A stretch of 64,000 nucleotides of DNA from Alicyclobacillus tolerans (GTDB taxonomy: Bacteria > Bacillota > Bacilli > Alicyclobacillales > Alicyclobacillaceae), in contig NZ_JAJFNK010000007.1 in assembly GCF_021739485.1 (NCBI RefSeq), positions 1 through 64,000 on the forward strand, written 5' to 3'. The translations under genes and the position numbers were made by a program. Shown in pieces: positions 54,465 to 62,981 of the stretch. Every line of letters begins with the position of its first letter. Position 1 is the first letter of the stretch. Under the pieces are notes generated by a model. It made no database searches, was not told the origin of the DNA, and saw only the letters and a program-made list of their open reading frames with translations.

Positions 54465-54950
54465 CTACTCGGGCGTACTGTCTAACACCCACGGAACGCT
54501 CAGGTTATATTCCAACTGAAGTATTGGTTGCGGAAAATCATTGCGTACCAATACCAAGTCTCGTGTAAATCCGACTCGCAGGTCACTATGATCCTCATTC
54601 ACATGCACAAGATGAAAAGTGAAACCTTTACCCAACCTCTCGGGAACAGGAATTTTGCAATCTGCTCCATCAACCAATTCACCAGCAATATGACACCAAC
54701 CGCCGTAAAGATAAGTTCCATCGCCGTTGTACATCATTCCATACAATTCCCCTGCATTGTATCGAGGATCAACACCTAATTCAGTAAAGAAGGAACGAAT
54801 TGGGTCAGGAAGCATTTGAAACCCAAGAACAAAATTTTTACATTGGTCACAACCGCATGCCTCCGAATAGTCAGGCAAATTTCGATAATATTGTTTTGTA
54901 GCCTCTACGTCCACACGGACAACCCAATCCAAAATGGTTAATTGCTTCAA
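54465..54950 (-). CDS. Hypothetical Cys-containing protein, 161 aa
   Basis: Soluble protein with a CGCDQCKNF motif (about residues 30-40) followed by LGVDPRYNAGELYGM, a Tyr-Gly-Trp stretch (YGGWCHIAG) and FTRDLVLVRNDFP. Similar proteins are conserved in Bacillota but unnamed. TTG 54950 is chosen because GGAGG lies eight bases upstream. Confidence 0.65.
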   Translation of the reverse strand: MKQLTILDWVVRVDVEATKQYYRNLPDYSEACGCDQCKNFVLGFQMLPDPIRSFFTELGVDPRYNAGELYGMMYNGDGTYLYGGWCHIAGELVDGADCKIPVPERLGKGFTFHLVHVNEDHSDLRVGFTRDLVLVRNDFPQPILQLEYNLSVPWVLDSTPE

Positions 54951-55029
54951 GCGGCAATCCTCCAAACGGTACACGAGTCGATCCTGGTTCGCCTAATTGG
55001 TGATGAACGAATATTTGTCGTACTGCCCC

Positions 55030-55374
55030 TTAGCCTAATAAGGAGTTCCGTAAGCAATCCACCAGTGAATCCAGTTGTGCTTTATACGCTTGACACTTAG
55101 CCAATTGCATTTCTTCTTGCTCCGATTGTGCCACATAGTTGTTGAGTCGAAGCCCTAATTTTCCGTCTGCAGCCAAGAGATTCGGGTCAACCCTGGAACC
55201 GCTGAGAAATGAGGAAACAAGCCCCGCTACATGCCCATCGAGTTCAACCAGTTCGGTCCATAGGTCATTCAGAACATCGCTATCTGGTGGGTCGGGAAAC
55301 GGAATTTGTTTGAACGACTCAAAGTCGTGCATCAGCTTCATTCGCATTTTCGAAGGTGACAAGTCACCAGACAT
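55030..55374 (-). CDS. Hypothetical helical protein, 114 aa
   Basis: 114 residues, mostly helical and acidic (DVLNDLWTELVELDGHVAGLVSSFL, EQEEMQLAKCQAYKAQLDSL). ATG 55374 has GAGGAG about 11 bases upstream. It precedes the 54465 gene on the same strand by 80 bases, so the two may share a transcript. Family not recognised. Confidence 0.65.
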   Translation of the reverse strand: MSGDLSPSKMRMKLMHDFESFKQIPFPDPPDSDVLNDLWTELVELDGHVAGLVSSFLSGSRVDPNLLAADGKLGLRLNNYVAQSEQEEMQLAKCQAYKAQLDSLVDCLRNSLLG

Positions 55375-55607
55375 GCATCATCATACTCCTCAAACTTGTA
55401 CTGTCCACTTTGTCGCATAGCTGCCCGATAGCGCCATAATCCCAAAAATTCCTTGCTGTATATTTATAGACCAGTCTATGGAAACCATCCTTTGAGATGA
55501 GCCCGCTTATGTTCAATATTACCCCGAAGACATATGAATAATTTTCCTGATATAATAACACTGAGTTGCCCTGCGATTATTCGAAGTAATGGGGAGGATA
55601 TCAAATT

Positions 55608-56033
55608 ATGTTACGCTGTATCCCGTTTCTCTTGTTTGACGGTAACTGTGCCGAGGCAATGACTTTTTATCATAAATGTCTTGGTGGTGAGCTAACACTT
55701 TTAAAGCTTGGCGACTCACCAATGAAAGAACAGTTACCATTGGAAAAGCACAACAGAATTATCAATGCATATCTAAAGTCTGGCGATATTGAGATATCAG
55801 CAACTGACTGGATGGCTTCTCCCGCATTCGAGCCACTACAAGGCAATATGTTTTCTGTTTTTGTTGTCGGGGAAGGGTATGACGAGCTAAAAGCGGTGTT
55901 TGACAAGTTGGCTGACGGAGCAGACAAACAATGGTTTCAGGAACTACACGATATGCCTTTTGGAACATACGGACAGTTTTTTGATAAATATGGCGTCCAA
56001 TGGATTTTCAGAGGTAATGAATCTCAGTCTTAA
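55608..56033 (+). CDS. PhnB-like VOC protein
   Basis: 141 residues: PFLLFDGNCAEAMTFYHKCLGGEL, ISATDWMAS, ELKAVFDKLADGADKQWFQELHDMPFGTYGQFFDKYGVQWIF, the PhnB/3-demethylubiquinone-type VOC fold. Usually small-molecule metal-dependent or binding proteins; not proof of a role in phosphonate use. GGGGAGG upstream of ATG 55608. A decayed relative is at 59689. Confidence 0.87.
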   Translation: MLRCIPFLLFDGNCAEAMTFYHKCLGGELTLLKLGDSPMKEQLPLEKHNRIINAYLKSGDIEISATDWMASPAFEPLQGNMFSVFVVGEGYDELKAVFDKLADGADKQWFQELHDMPFGTYGQFFDKYGVQWIFRGNESQS

Positions 56034-56240
56034 TAAGTTTAATTCCCAATTTTTACTTAATACGATATGCATGTACATAATCGCTATATGTCATATTCCT
56101 GACTGTTTCTGCAATACGTGTAGCATGCAACATTTGCATGGATATGTAATATCGATGCATAAATGACCTCCGTGTTTATCTGCAAATCTAAACTGCGGAA
56201 AACACACCGTACATTGGTGATTGAGGGTACGGTGCCAGTC

Positions 56241-56597
56241 TCAAATATTAGAGGTGTCAGGGAGATACCTTAATTCTTCATGTGGACTTCCCCGTGAGCT
56301 ATACACATATTCCTTTCCTTGGTGAGACGTTGCCTCGAATTTGTCACTTCTCGTTGGTGCCTTTACCACAAAAACGATGTCGCAATTGACAACCTCGGCT
56401 GTGTACATTTCAACCCGATAAGTCGCAAACTCCATTTTTGCGTGGCATTGAAAGTATTGTCTAATTGGGGTCGGGACCGACAGTTCGTAGTTTTGTCTAA
56501 TCGATCCCGTGCCTCCAAAGAAAACGACGAGTGCAAGGGACACGATTCTGTTGATATGGTTATTCGACGGAAGCTGATTGCCGTTTCTAAATTTCAA
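56241..56597 (-). CDS. Hypothetical protein, 118 aa
   Basis: Probable gene overlapping the end of 56587-57030 by 11 bases, TTG start. The C-terminal 60 residues (EFATYRVEMYTAEVVNCDIVFVVKAP) look well ordered. No recognised family; the TTG start is inferred from coupling to the upstream gene. Confidence 0.4.
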   Translation of the reverse strand: MKFRNGNQLPSNNHINRIVSLALVVFFGGTGSIRQNYELSVPTPIRQYFQCHAKMEFATYRVEMYTAEVVNCDIVFVVKAPTRSDKFEATSHQGKEYVYSSRGSPHEELRYLPDTSNI

Positions 56598-57030
56598 TCT
56601 CAACCACATCCAAGTTGAAAATGAATGACATGTCGGAGCCGTTTTCATAAAAATGGGGTGTGTCATCAACAAGTCGAACTACCGTCCGTCCATGTGACTG
56701 ACCGACACGCATTCTGAATTGATCAAGAAGAGGATAAGATCCGCTAAGTTCCGCACCAAGAAACGTGACTACCTCTTGGTGGTTTTTCGTAAAACTTTCG
56801 ATCCCATTCACCAACAGTTCCTTGAGGATAGCTCCGCTTAAGTTATATCCTACATTTTTTCCAGTTTCCCACTCGATGCGTTCGAAAATAGTTCTTGCGT
56901 GGTCAACGGGAATGTGTTCGATGATGTCGAGAACGTTTTCGCTTCGCTCAATGTATTCATCCCAACTAACTTCTGCGGTACATCCCTGAATGGTTCCTTC
57001 GTATCGAAAACCAATGAACAAGGTCGCCAC
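56587..57030 (-). CDS. Hypothetical protein, 147 aa
   Basis: 147 residues, soluble. GTG 57030 behind GGGAGGGG. Strand/helix pattern MATLFIGFRYEGTIQGC, WDEYIERSENVLDIIEHIP, SGAILKELLVNGIESFT and a Val-Val-Arg strand. Family not recognised. Confidence 0.65.
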   Translation of the reverse strand: MATLFIGFRYEGTIQGCTAEVSWDEYIERSENVLDIIEHIPVDHARTIFERIEWETGKNVGYNLSGAILKELLVNGIESFTKNHQEVVTFLGAELSGSYPLLDQFRMRVGQSHGRTVVRLVDDTPHFYENGSDMSFIFNLDVVEIEI

Positions 57031-57249
57031 AATGACCCCTCCCTACAAATACATGTATCATAATTTAACATGACCGTCAGGTTGTCCTGCCTTAGAACGC
57101 TTACGTAAGAAAAATATTTATCCCGTGGGTTGACAGTGGATGAAGGATTGCTTTGCACTGTCTGGATTGCGCTTAAGGCGGGCTACCGTTCACTCAGGCG
57201 ACTGTTTGCAATGTAATTGTGGTATAAGAATCACAAAGGAGCGGATTGA

Positions 57250-57582
57250 ATGGGAAGTGTTACGGTTCGATACAGGCGCATGACAATGTGCATGAGTGTC
57301 GCCTTTATGGGTCGCGACAACCCGACTGCGGACGTAGAGCCACTGATGAGGAATGGACACATATTCGCGAGTGCCTTCGTTCTACTCAGTTGGTTGAGGA
57401 ATTTGCAGACGGTTCGAAAAAAAACAAACGATACCGAGAATAAAATTATCGTTGAGTTAATCCATGGACAACCGATGCGGATTACTTCTCTCACAAAAGG
57501 CAAAGTCCATGGGGTGGATGGTGGCGGGGCAGTACGTATTCTGGAACAGGCTGACTTGTGTGAATTTTTGGACGCTATGTAA
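57250..57582 (+). CDS. Hypothetical protein, 110 aa
   Basis: 110 residues. ATG 57250 with AAAGGAGCGG five bases upstream. N-terminal basic part, an aromatic helix (FASAFVLLSWLRNLQ) and a strand-rich end (IIVELIHGQPMRITSL, VDGGGAVRIL). Family not recognised. Confidence 0.55.
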   Translation: MGSVTVRYRRMTMCMSVAFMGRDNPTADVEPLMRNGHIFASAFVLLSWLRNLQTVRKKTNDTENKIIVELIHGQPMRITSLTKGKVHGVDGGGAVRILEQADLCEFLDAM

Positions 57583-57607
57583 CTCAGATCAGGAGAGGGG
57601 AGGGGAG

Positions 57608-57724
57608 ATGGAAGATGGGTTTATAAATACAGTCCCTGGTACATGGATTCCTTCATCAGGCAAAGATGGACTGCGATGGGCGTTGAGAGTTTTAGCGAAT
57701 AAACGTGTGATCACACGTCTGTAA
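57608..57724 (+). CDS. Small protein, 38 aa
   Basis: ATG 57608 directly follows GGGGAGGGGAG. 38 residues with a Trp-rich start (VPGTWIPSSGKDGLRWALRVL) and a basic end. It follows the 57250 gene by 25 bases. Confidence 0.45.
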   Translation: MEDGFINTVPGTWIPSSGKDGLRWALRVLANKRVITRL

Positions 57725-57784
57725 TAGAAAGGAAAATAAGGCTGTGTTCCGTTAACCGTGGAAATTTGTCCATTGGAGATTTAC

Positions 57785-57812
57785 TGTAACGCGGCGTGTT
57801 GCACTGCGTCTA
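57785..57812 (+). promoter_or_regulatory. ECF sigma promoter for 57836 lipoprotein
   Basis: TGTAAC (57785-57790), 16-base spacer, CGTCTA (57807-57812): an exact match to the window consensus, 24 bases before the ATG. Confidence 0.8.
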
Positions 57813-57835
57813 TACATAAAAGGGGAGTGAAACAC

Positions 57836-58219
57836 ATGAAACGGACGTTTCTGCTTGTTTTGATCACTCTTTTCTTGTCTGGTTGCGGACAGACGCAGGC
57901 GGAAGGACAATCTCCACAGAAACAGACCTCTGCACCCTCATGGGCTTACGAACTGGTGAATTGGAACCATCACATCTACAAAGTAACATCTGAAACTGTA
58001 TCGAGCATAGGAGAACAGGTCGGTTCAGTGACAAACTATTCAGATGTGGAATCCACGCCCCAAAAGGGAACTTTCTCAAACGCATTCCCTGTCGGGACAA
58101 AGTTGTTCGCAATTCCGAATGTGCCGACCAGCACTGCCTTTGCTGTCCAAACCAAGAATGGGTATTTGAAAGCTGTAGATGTAGGAGCATACGGACAAAA
58201 AGGTGGCGCATCCAATTGA
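57836..58219 (+). CDS. Lipoprotein, 127 aa, ECF promoter
   Basis: Lipobox LSGC (Cys17), then a short polar linker and a small domain with SWAYELVNWNHHIYKVTSETVSSIGEQVG and FPVGTKLFAIPNV, similar in layout to small exported domains that sense or bind at the envelope. Start ATG 57836 behind GGGGAG. Its promoter links it to the ECF regulon. Family not firmly recognised. Confidence 0.78.
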   Translation: MKRTFLLVLITLFLSGCGQTQAEGQSPQKQTSAPSWAYELVNWNHHIYKVTSETVSSIGEQVGSVTNYSDVESTPQKGTFSNAFPVGTKLFAIPNVPTSTAFAVQTKNGYLKAVDVGAYGQKGGASN

Positions 58220-58333
58220 CGGGTATACACCTATGCCCTGATTAGCGGGTGTTTGAACATCGCTACAGTGTGGTCTCATCAGGGTACACAATGAAATTTG
58301 ATTGCGTCATAGAATGCGATAACTACAGAGGGG

Positions 58334-58618
58334 GTGAGCCTGCTGGCGAAGGTCGTATTGGCTATCTTATGGTTTTTGACCGCATTATTGGTCTTATTCT
58401 CCGTGATTAGTTTTGCTGGTGTTGTTGCCCGAATCCCTGCATTGATTAGTCTATGCATTGCAATCATTTTGTCCATATTCAGGAATAAAAGTAAGTCATG
58501 GATATGGGTTACGGTATGCGTCGTAGGTATTCTGGTGTCTCTTAGTGCCATTTATCCCTTGGTGACATCATATGGGTCATCGGCAACTTCGTCTGTGCAA
58601 TCAACCAGCAAAAATTGA
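58334..58618 (+). CDS. Small membrane protein, 94 aa
   Basis: Three membrane helices (VVLAILWFLTALLVLFSVIS, ALISLCIAIILSIF, WIWVTVCVVGILVSLSAI) and a Ser/Thr-rich end. GTG 58334 behind AGAGGGG. Function unknown. Confidence 0.65.
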   Translation: MSLLAKVVLAILWFLTALLVLFSVISFAGVVARIPALISLCIAIILSIFRNKSKSWIWVTVCVVGILVSLSAIYPLVTSYGSSATSSVQSTSKN

Positions 58619-58924
58619 GGCACGTCGATTGCAGTAACGAGCAGGCTAATACCATCGTGTCCATATCATGTGAAATAAGCGTGGTTTGACGTGTACAATT
58701 GCGGTTCTGGGGTGGTTAGCTTGAAGGGACGCTGAATTTGAGTACACGCCAATGGGACTTTTTATCGTAATCCATGGTTTAGGACGCTCAATCCAAATAA
58801 TCCCTTAAAGTACAAGGATACGGCACCGCCTTCGGCGAACATGGAGGAGACGGCAAGGCACTGAATTGTTCGGGTTCGCTCTCTCACACTCTAATAGCCC
58901 AGAAGTCCAATTGGAGGGTTCTTC

Positions 58925-59636
58925 ATGGTCTCTGCTTCAGACAATGTATACGTGACGGAATGGCTCGCAAAGAGCCTGTTTCCGTTTGAAGTCACTTAGC
59001 TGGGTCCGTCGTTCCGCCAGGCTATGAAGCCTATGCACGAATCCTACATCCCGCGCAAAGTATGTCTGGTTTTGTGTCTTGGGCTGAGATTGCCGCGTGG
59101 TCAGGACGAGTATATCATCCTGCCGTGCAATTTGAATCCATTGCAACACCCGTGTACGGAAGGCGAGCCAGTGGGATGGGCAAGTACCCTATCACATGCC
59201 ACTAAGTCATGCAGAAGCCCTTGCACATATGCTTCGCCCCTTCACAACCACCCAAGAGAAGATATGGTATCTGGTGTGGGATGGATATGGTGATCTTCCT
59301 CAAACACCTCGACCCCGTGTTCAGCGACCGCAACGCAATTATCTGCTGTACTATGGCGGTATTGATGATGCAGGGGATCTGCGTATTGGGGAGCATCGGG
59401 AACCACCTGAATATTGGTTTCCCGACGACAAGTTCTGGTGTGTTGCCACGGATGTTGATTTGTACTGGACATATGTTGAGGGTTCTCAGGCTTGCATCGA
59501 TGCAATTTCGAACAGTTCGGAATTAGAATCTGTTCCAGCACAACTCAGTCATGGATTAGCCGTTGATTCCGACACGCTCAACAGGCTTTCTCCTGTCGGG
59601 AAGAAGCCGTGGGGATGCAGAATTGTGTACGAATGA
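58925..59636 (+). pseudogene. Conserved hypothetical protein, frameshifted twice
   Basis: ATG 58925 behind TTGGAGGG. The protein runs through three frames: VSASDNVYVTEWLAKSLFPFEVT, then GSVVPPGYEAYARILHPA...WAEIAAWSGRVYHPAVQFESIA, then LSHAEALAHMLRPFTTTQEKIWYLVWDGYGDL to 59636. The middle and last pieces match a family of unknown function common in Actinobacteria and some Bacillota. Breaks near 59000 and 59205. The last piece alone (59196-59636) has no ribosome site. Confidence 0.75.
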
Positions 59637-59688
59637 GGGTTGCAACCGTTAATAACAACGGATAGGAAAAATAGGAGGAGTGTTCCGT

Positions 59689-60073
59689 ATGTCGAAAATC
59701 ACGACCTTTTTAATGTTTGAGGGCAAGGCGGAGGAAGCGATAAACTTCTACACCTCGGTGTTTGATGACTCAGAAATAAGACGTATTTCTCGTTATGGAG
59801 CAAAGGAGGATGGGGTTGAGGGAACAGTTAAATAAGCTACATTGTCAATACATGGTCATTGACAGCTATGTAAAACATAATTTCAGCTTCACTCCTTCGA
59901 TGTCCTTATATGTAACGTGTGACTCAGATGATGAGGTCGAAAGGCTCTTCACGGCTCTGGCTCAAGATGGGGCTATTCTGATGCCCTTGGCGACTTACCC
60001 TTTCAGTAAGAAATTTGGATGGGTGGCTGACAAGGTCGGCGTTTCATGGCAACTGAATTTGGCTGACGGGTGA
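59689..60073 (+). pseudogene. PhnB-like VOC gene, broken
   Basis: ATG 59689 behind AGGAGGAG starts a VOC protein (TTFLMFEGKAEEAINFYTSVF...RRISRYG), which is stopped at TAA near 59835; the rest continues in another frame (DSYVKHNFSFTPSMSLYVTCDSDDEVERLF...FGWVADKVGVSWQL). Paralogue of the intact 55608 gene. Confidence 0.8.
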
Positions 60074-60229
60074 TATGAAGGATGGGAACATGCGTGCATC
60101 GACGGGAAGGGGGAGTCTCATAAGGTTCAGCCCAAAACTGTGCATGAAATATTCAGTGTCATGAAGTTAGAATTATAATCATACTGGGCTATCGGAAGTA
60201 AGAGATGTCGTTTTACGGGGGGAATAAAA

Positions 60230-60808
60230 TTGGATGACTGTTGCCAAATTCCAGACACCAAAATAGATCACCCATCGTGTCCTGACTGGCGTCAAAAAGG
60301 GAAACGTGTGCAACTCATCACACTGAAATCCCCGCTTGTCCCGTCAGCCCTGGAAACTCTCAACCCTGCTCTTTCTTATTCATACTGCTCAAACGCCAAC
60401 TGTTCGGTCGTCTATTTCTCTGAAGGGCAGACGTTCAACAAAGATGTGGTCAAAGTATCTGTGTTTCAGAAAGACGGGGCAATAGACGTTCCTGTGTGTT
60501 ATTGCTTTGGGTGGACAAGGGAATAGATAGCGGAAGCCATTCGTGGAAACCAGAATCCTGTTCAACACCTCAGTGAGCAGGTTCAGGCGGATCGTTGTGG
60601 CTGTGAGGTCAATAATCCGCAGGGCAGTTGTTGTTTGGGGAATATGACGAAATTCGTTCGCTCCATCAGTCACGAGATCAAACGGGAAATTGAATCTGAC
60701 CCAGCGTTGAAGGCATCAATTGAGAGAACTAAAGAAGATATCAGCGAAGGGCGGGTGTACTCGACAGAGAAAGCACTTGGGATGTTGGAACGTGGGAAAT
60801 TGGAGTAA
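60230..60808 (+). pseudogene. Second CopZ-like gene, interrupted by TAG
   Basis: Related to 40976-41440: LITLKSPLVPSALETLNPALSYSYC, VCYCFGWTRE, then TAG at 60524-60526, then IAEAIRGNQNPVQHLSEQV, RCGCEVNNPQGSCC in the same frame. The first cysteine pair has changed (CPVC to CPDW). The frame ends with a C-terminal tail absent from copy 1 (ASIERTKEDISEGRVYSTEKAL). Confidence 0.82.
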
Positions 60809-60986
60809 TGGTCGAACGCATACAGTGAATGACTTGACCGCATTCGTGATGATTGTTCGAGTCCTACCTCAACCCGACAAATGATCCCTATGTATTCCGA
60901 CCCGACAGGAGGGTGGCGCTGTGACCGCATAAAACAACAACGCAACACAAGACAAAAAGAAGTGGATCCTGGAACGTCCAGACGAC

Positions 60987-61187
60987 ATGAACACGATTCG
61001 CATCATCGGAAATGTATACACCACGGTATCTGAAGATGAATTCACCGACGTATTGATTGAGTTGCTGGAAAGCAAAGGGTGGACTTTCTTCGGTCGGACG
61101 GTTGAACTTGGCGAGGTGGACGATGACAACGAAATCCTCGACGGCATCCTTTCAGAAGGAGGCTTCGATGATACTGAAACGGAATAG
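60987..61187 (+). CDS. Small acidic protein, 66 aa
   Basis: MNTIRIIGNVYTTVSEDEFTDVLIELLESKGW, then an acidic end (EVDDDNEILDG). No good ribosome site, but protein-like with an ordered strand-helix pattern, resembling small conserved proteins of plasmids and phages. Family not recognised. Confidence 0.45.
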   Translation: MNTIRIIGNVYTTVSEDEFTDVLIELLESKGWTFFGRTVELGEVDDDNEILDGILSEGGFDDTETE

Positions 61188-61198
61188 GCTTCAGCAGA

Positions 61199-61250
61199 TG
61201 AGGTGAAAAGCAGAGGTTGTGAGTAAAGACAGAGCGTTCGACCTCGCCTT
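61199..61250 (+). repeat. Imperfect ~52-bp repeat, copy A
   Basis: AGGTGAAAAG at 61201 and GCGTTCGACCTCGC at 61234 recur at 63949 and 63983 with nearly the same spacing (33 and 34 bases). Confidence 0.45.
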
Positions 61251-61360
61251 CAAGTTGTTGGTCTGGATTATAGACGTACAGTGGCGGTTTGAGCGTCTTG
61301 CAAACCCGTAGCGGCTGAATGATGGTTTCAGTCTCACTGCCGAGGACGACCATACGGTGC

Positions 61361-61726
61361 TTAGATATCATTTAATAACGTGCTTCCTGGTGGATATACA
61401 CATTTTTTCGGGTAACTGCTGTTTTCTGATGGCAACATATCCCGTGCGATTCCATCTTCGCGAGCTTTGAGTGAAATCATTCTACGCTGTTTTATCAGCC
61501 TAATGAGTAGCAGTAGCACTGGAAGTGTCATCCCAATCGCTGATGGCAGTTCCCCAGCTATCGTTGATTGGGATTTCCACGCACAGTCGCGGCATAGTTC
61601 TACGCATTTGCCCATTTGAGACATATCCATACAACAACATTATGTACAGTTTTTCTCACATGCCTCGTGACAACGGTGACAGGCATCGAGGCACGCTTGA
61701 AACTTACTTATTGAGGTCATAGTCAT
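61361..61726 (-). pseudogene. Four-helix Cys-rich (DUF326/Csp-like) remnant
   Basis: The minus-strand frame reads MTSISKFQACLDACHRCHEACEKNCT, TAA at 61640-61642, then CCCMDMSQMGKCVELCRDCA, the N-terminal half of a copper-storage-type four-helix protein with CxxxC pairs. After CRDCA the sequence no longer resembles the family, although the frame stays open to 61361. Truncated, dead gene. Confidence 0.72.
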
Positions 61727-61849
61727 CGACATTCTGAATCACCCCCCTTTTGGAACGGCATTTTTGTGCCATCGACTATTATTACCATTGACGGCATGCC
61801 TATGCCCAGTTTCCGTTACTTCCTATTCGCTATGTCGAATGACCCGATC

Positions 61850-61879
61850 TGTCACATAGTTTGGAAGTGCCCTCGTCTC
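61850..61879 (+). promoter_or_regulatory. Possible ECF promoter for 61917 lipoprotein
   Basis: TGTCAC (61850-61855), 18-base spacer, CGTCTC (61874-61879). The spacer is one base longer than at other sites. Confidence 0.45.
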
Positions 61880-61916
61880 TTCAAACGAAACGATAAGCAT
61901 GAATGGAGACGACAAC

Positions 61917-62822
61917 ATGAACCTGCCCAAACTTTTACCCTCTATCACTTTTATATGTATCTCGACTCTATCTCTGACTGGATGCAGTAGTATAACGACC
62001 TCTCACAATTCATCGAGCATCACAAATAAAACCAGAAATATGGCGACGACCCAAGCCAACCAAAGTCAGCATACCGCCTTCCCAGCCAACCCTTCACCAC
62101 ATTCATCTCTGAACAATTGTGTCATCCCAAAACACGGCGATCTCGCCACGACTATCCCTAAGAACGCGGAGTATCTCGAAGTCGAAATGATGGATGTCGG
62201 CAAAGAAAAAGTCGGGGTCATGATTGGTCATCAACTGACTACGCAGGGAACTGGCATTCAAGATCACGGAGATGTCTTTGAGAAACAGAGGAACCATGTC
62301 GGGGTCTATATTCCGCGTTGCGTGGTATTTGAGACTGTCAACAACAGTGATCTATTTGCGTATTTCCCACCACAAACAAACCCTATCCCCAAGAACCCAA
62401 AAGCTGTCTGGTTACTTATGTATGGTGGGACGATGGACAACTATGTGATGACAGGCGGTACGCTGAATACAAAGGACTTGGCGCAGTGGGGGACACTCGG
62501 CAAATCCCCAGAGCCACAAGTTCAAGCTTATGTCAAAGAGGCAGAGCAGAACGGTTGGCACATCTATCAAACGGTGAACATACAACACAACCTGACAGGG
62601 TACTTGGGACATAACGGCTGGGCGCGGATTCCCATTGGAGTTCCTGTGAATTTGGTGAATGCCGTCGGTGGAGGGAATGAAGTTTTTGAGATCCGTGGAG
62701 TGATCAGTCAGAGCCAATTCCTGAAAGCTCACCCAGAGTTGAAGGCAGGTATCGAAGCCGCGATGTATCACCGTAGTGGAGAACAGGTTGATGGAAGTGA
62801 GTGGGTGGTTCCGAATAAATGA
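61917..62822 (+). CDS. Lipoprotein, 301 aa
   Basis: Lipobox LTGC (Cys23), Asn/Ser/Thr-rich linker (to about 70), then a soluble domain with GYLGHNGWARIPIGVPVNLVNAVGGGNEVFEI and an N-terminal IPKNAEYLEVEMMDV. Start ATG 61917 with GGAG nine bases upstream. Family not recognised. Likely envelope-located. Confidence 0.75.
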   Translation: MNLPKLLPSITFICISTLSLTGCSSITTSHNSSSITNKTRNMATTQANQSQHTAFPANPSPHSSLNNCVIPKHGDLATTIPKNAEYLEVEMMDVGKEKVGVMIGHQLTTQGTGIQDHGDVFEKQRNHVGVYIPRCVVFETVNNSDLFAYFPPQTNPIPKNPKAVWLLMYGGTMDNYVMTGGTLNTKDLAQWGTLGKSPEPQVQAYVKEAEQNGWHIYQTVNIQHNLTGYLGHNGWARIPIGVPVNLVNAVGGGNEVFEIRGVISQSQFLKAHPELKAGIEAAMYHRSGEQVDGSEWVVPNK

Positions 62823-62922
62823 GGCAATTTAGCAGAGGGGTTAGTCCCACCGACGATAGTTGTGCAAAACCAGTCAAAGAGGCTGATTCCTGTTAGTTGT
62901 CGAAACTTCCCAACATATACCG

Positions 62923-62951
62923 TGAAACAAACCCTTTAACCATTCCGTCTT
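62923..62951 (+). promoter_or_regulatory. ECF sigma promoter for 62982 lipoprotein
   Basis: TGAAAC (62923-62928), 17-base spacer, CGTCTT (62946-62951), 30 bases before the ATG. Confidence 0.7.
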
Positions 62952-62981
62952 ATTCGTGAATAGCGAAGGGAGACATTCATC

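Noticed and set aside
55139-55420. 93-codon plus-strand frame opposite the 55030 gene
   Set aside because: Antisense to a better-supported gene, Ser/Pro-rich shadow composition, no ribosome site.
59024-59293. Plus-strand frame starting MKPMHESYIP
   Set aside because: It lies in a different frame from the protein-like reading of the broken gene at 58925 and has no site.
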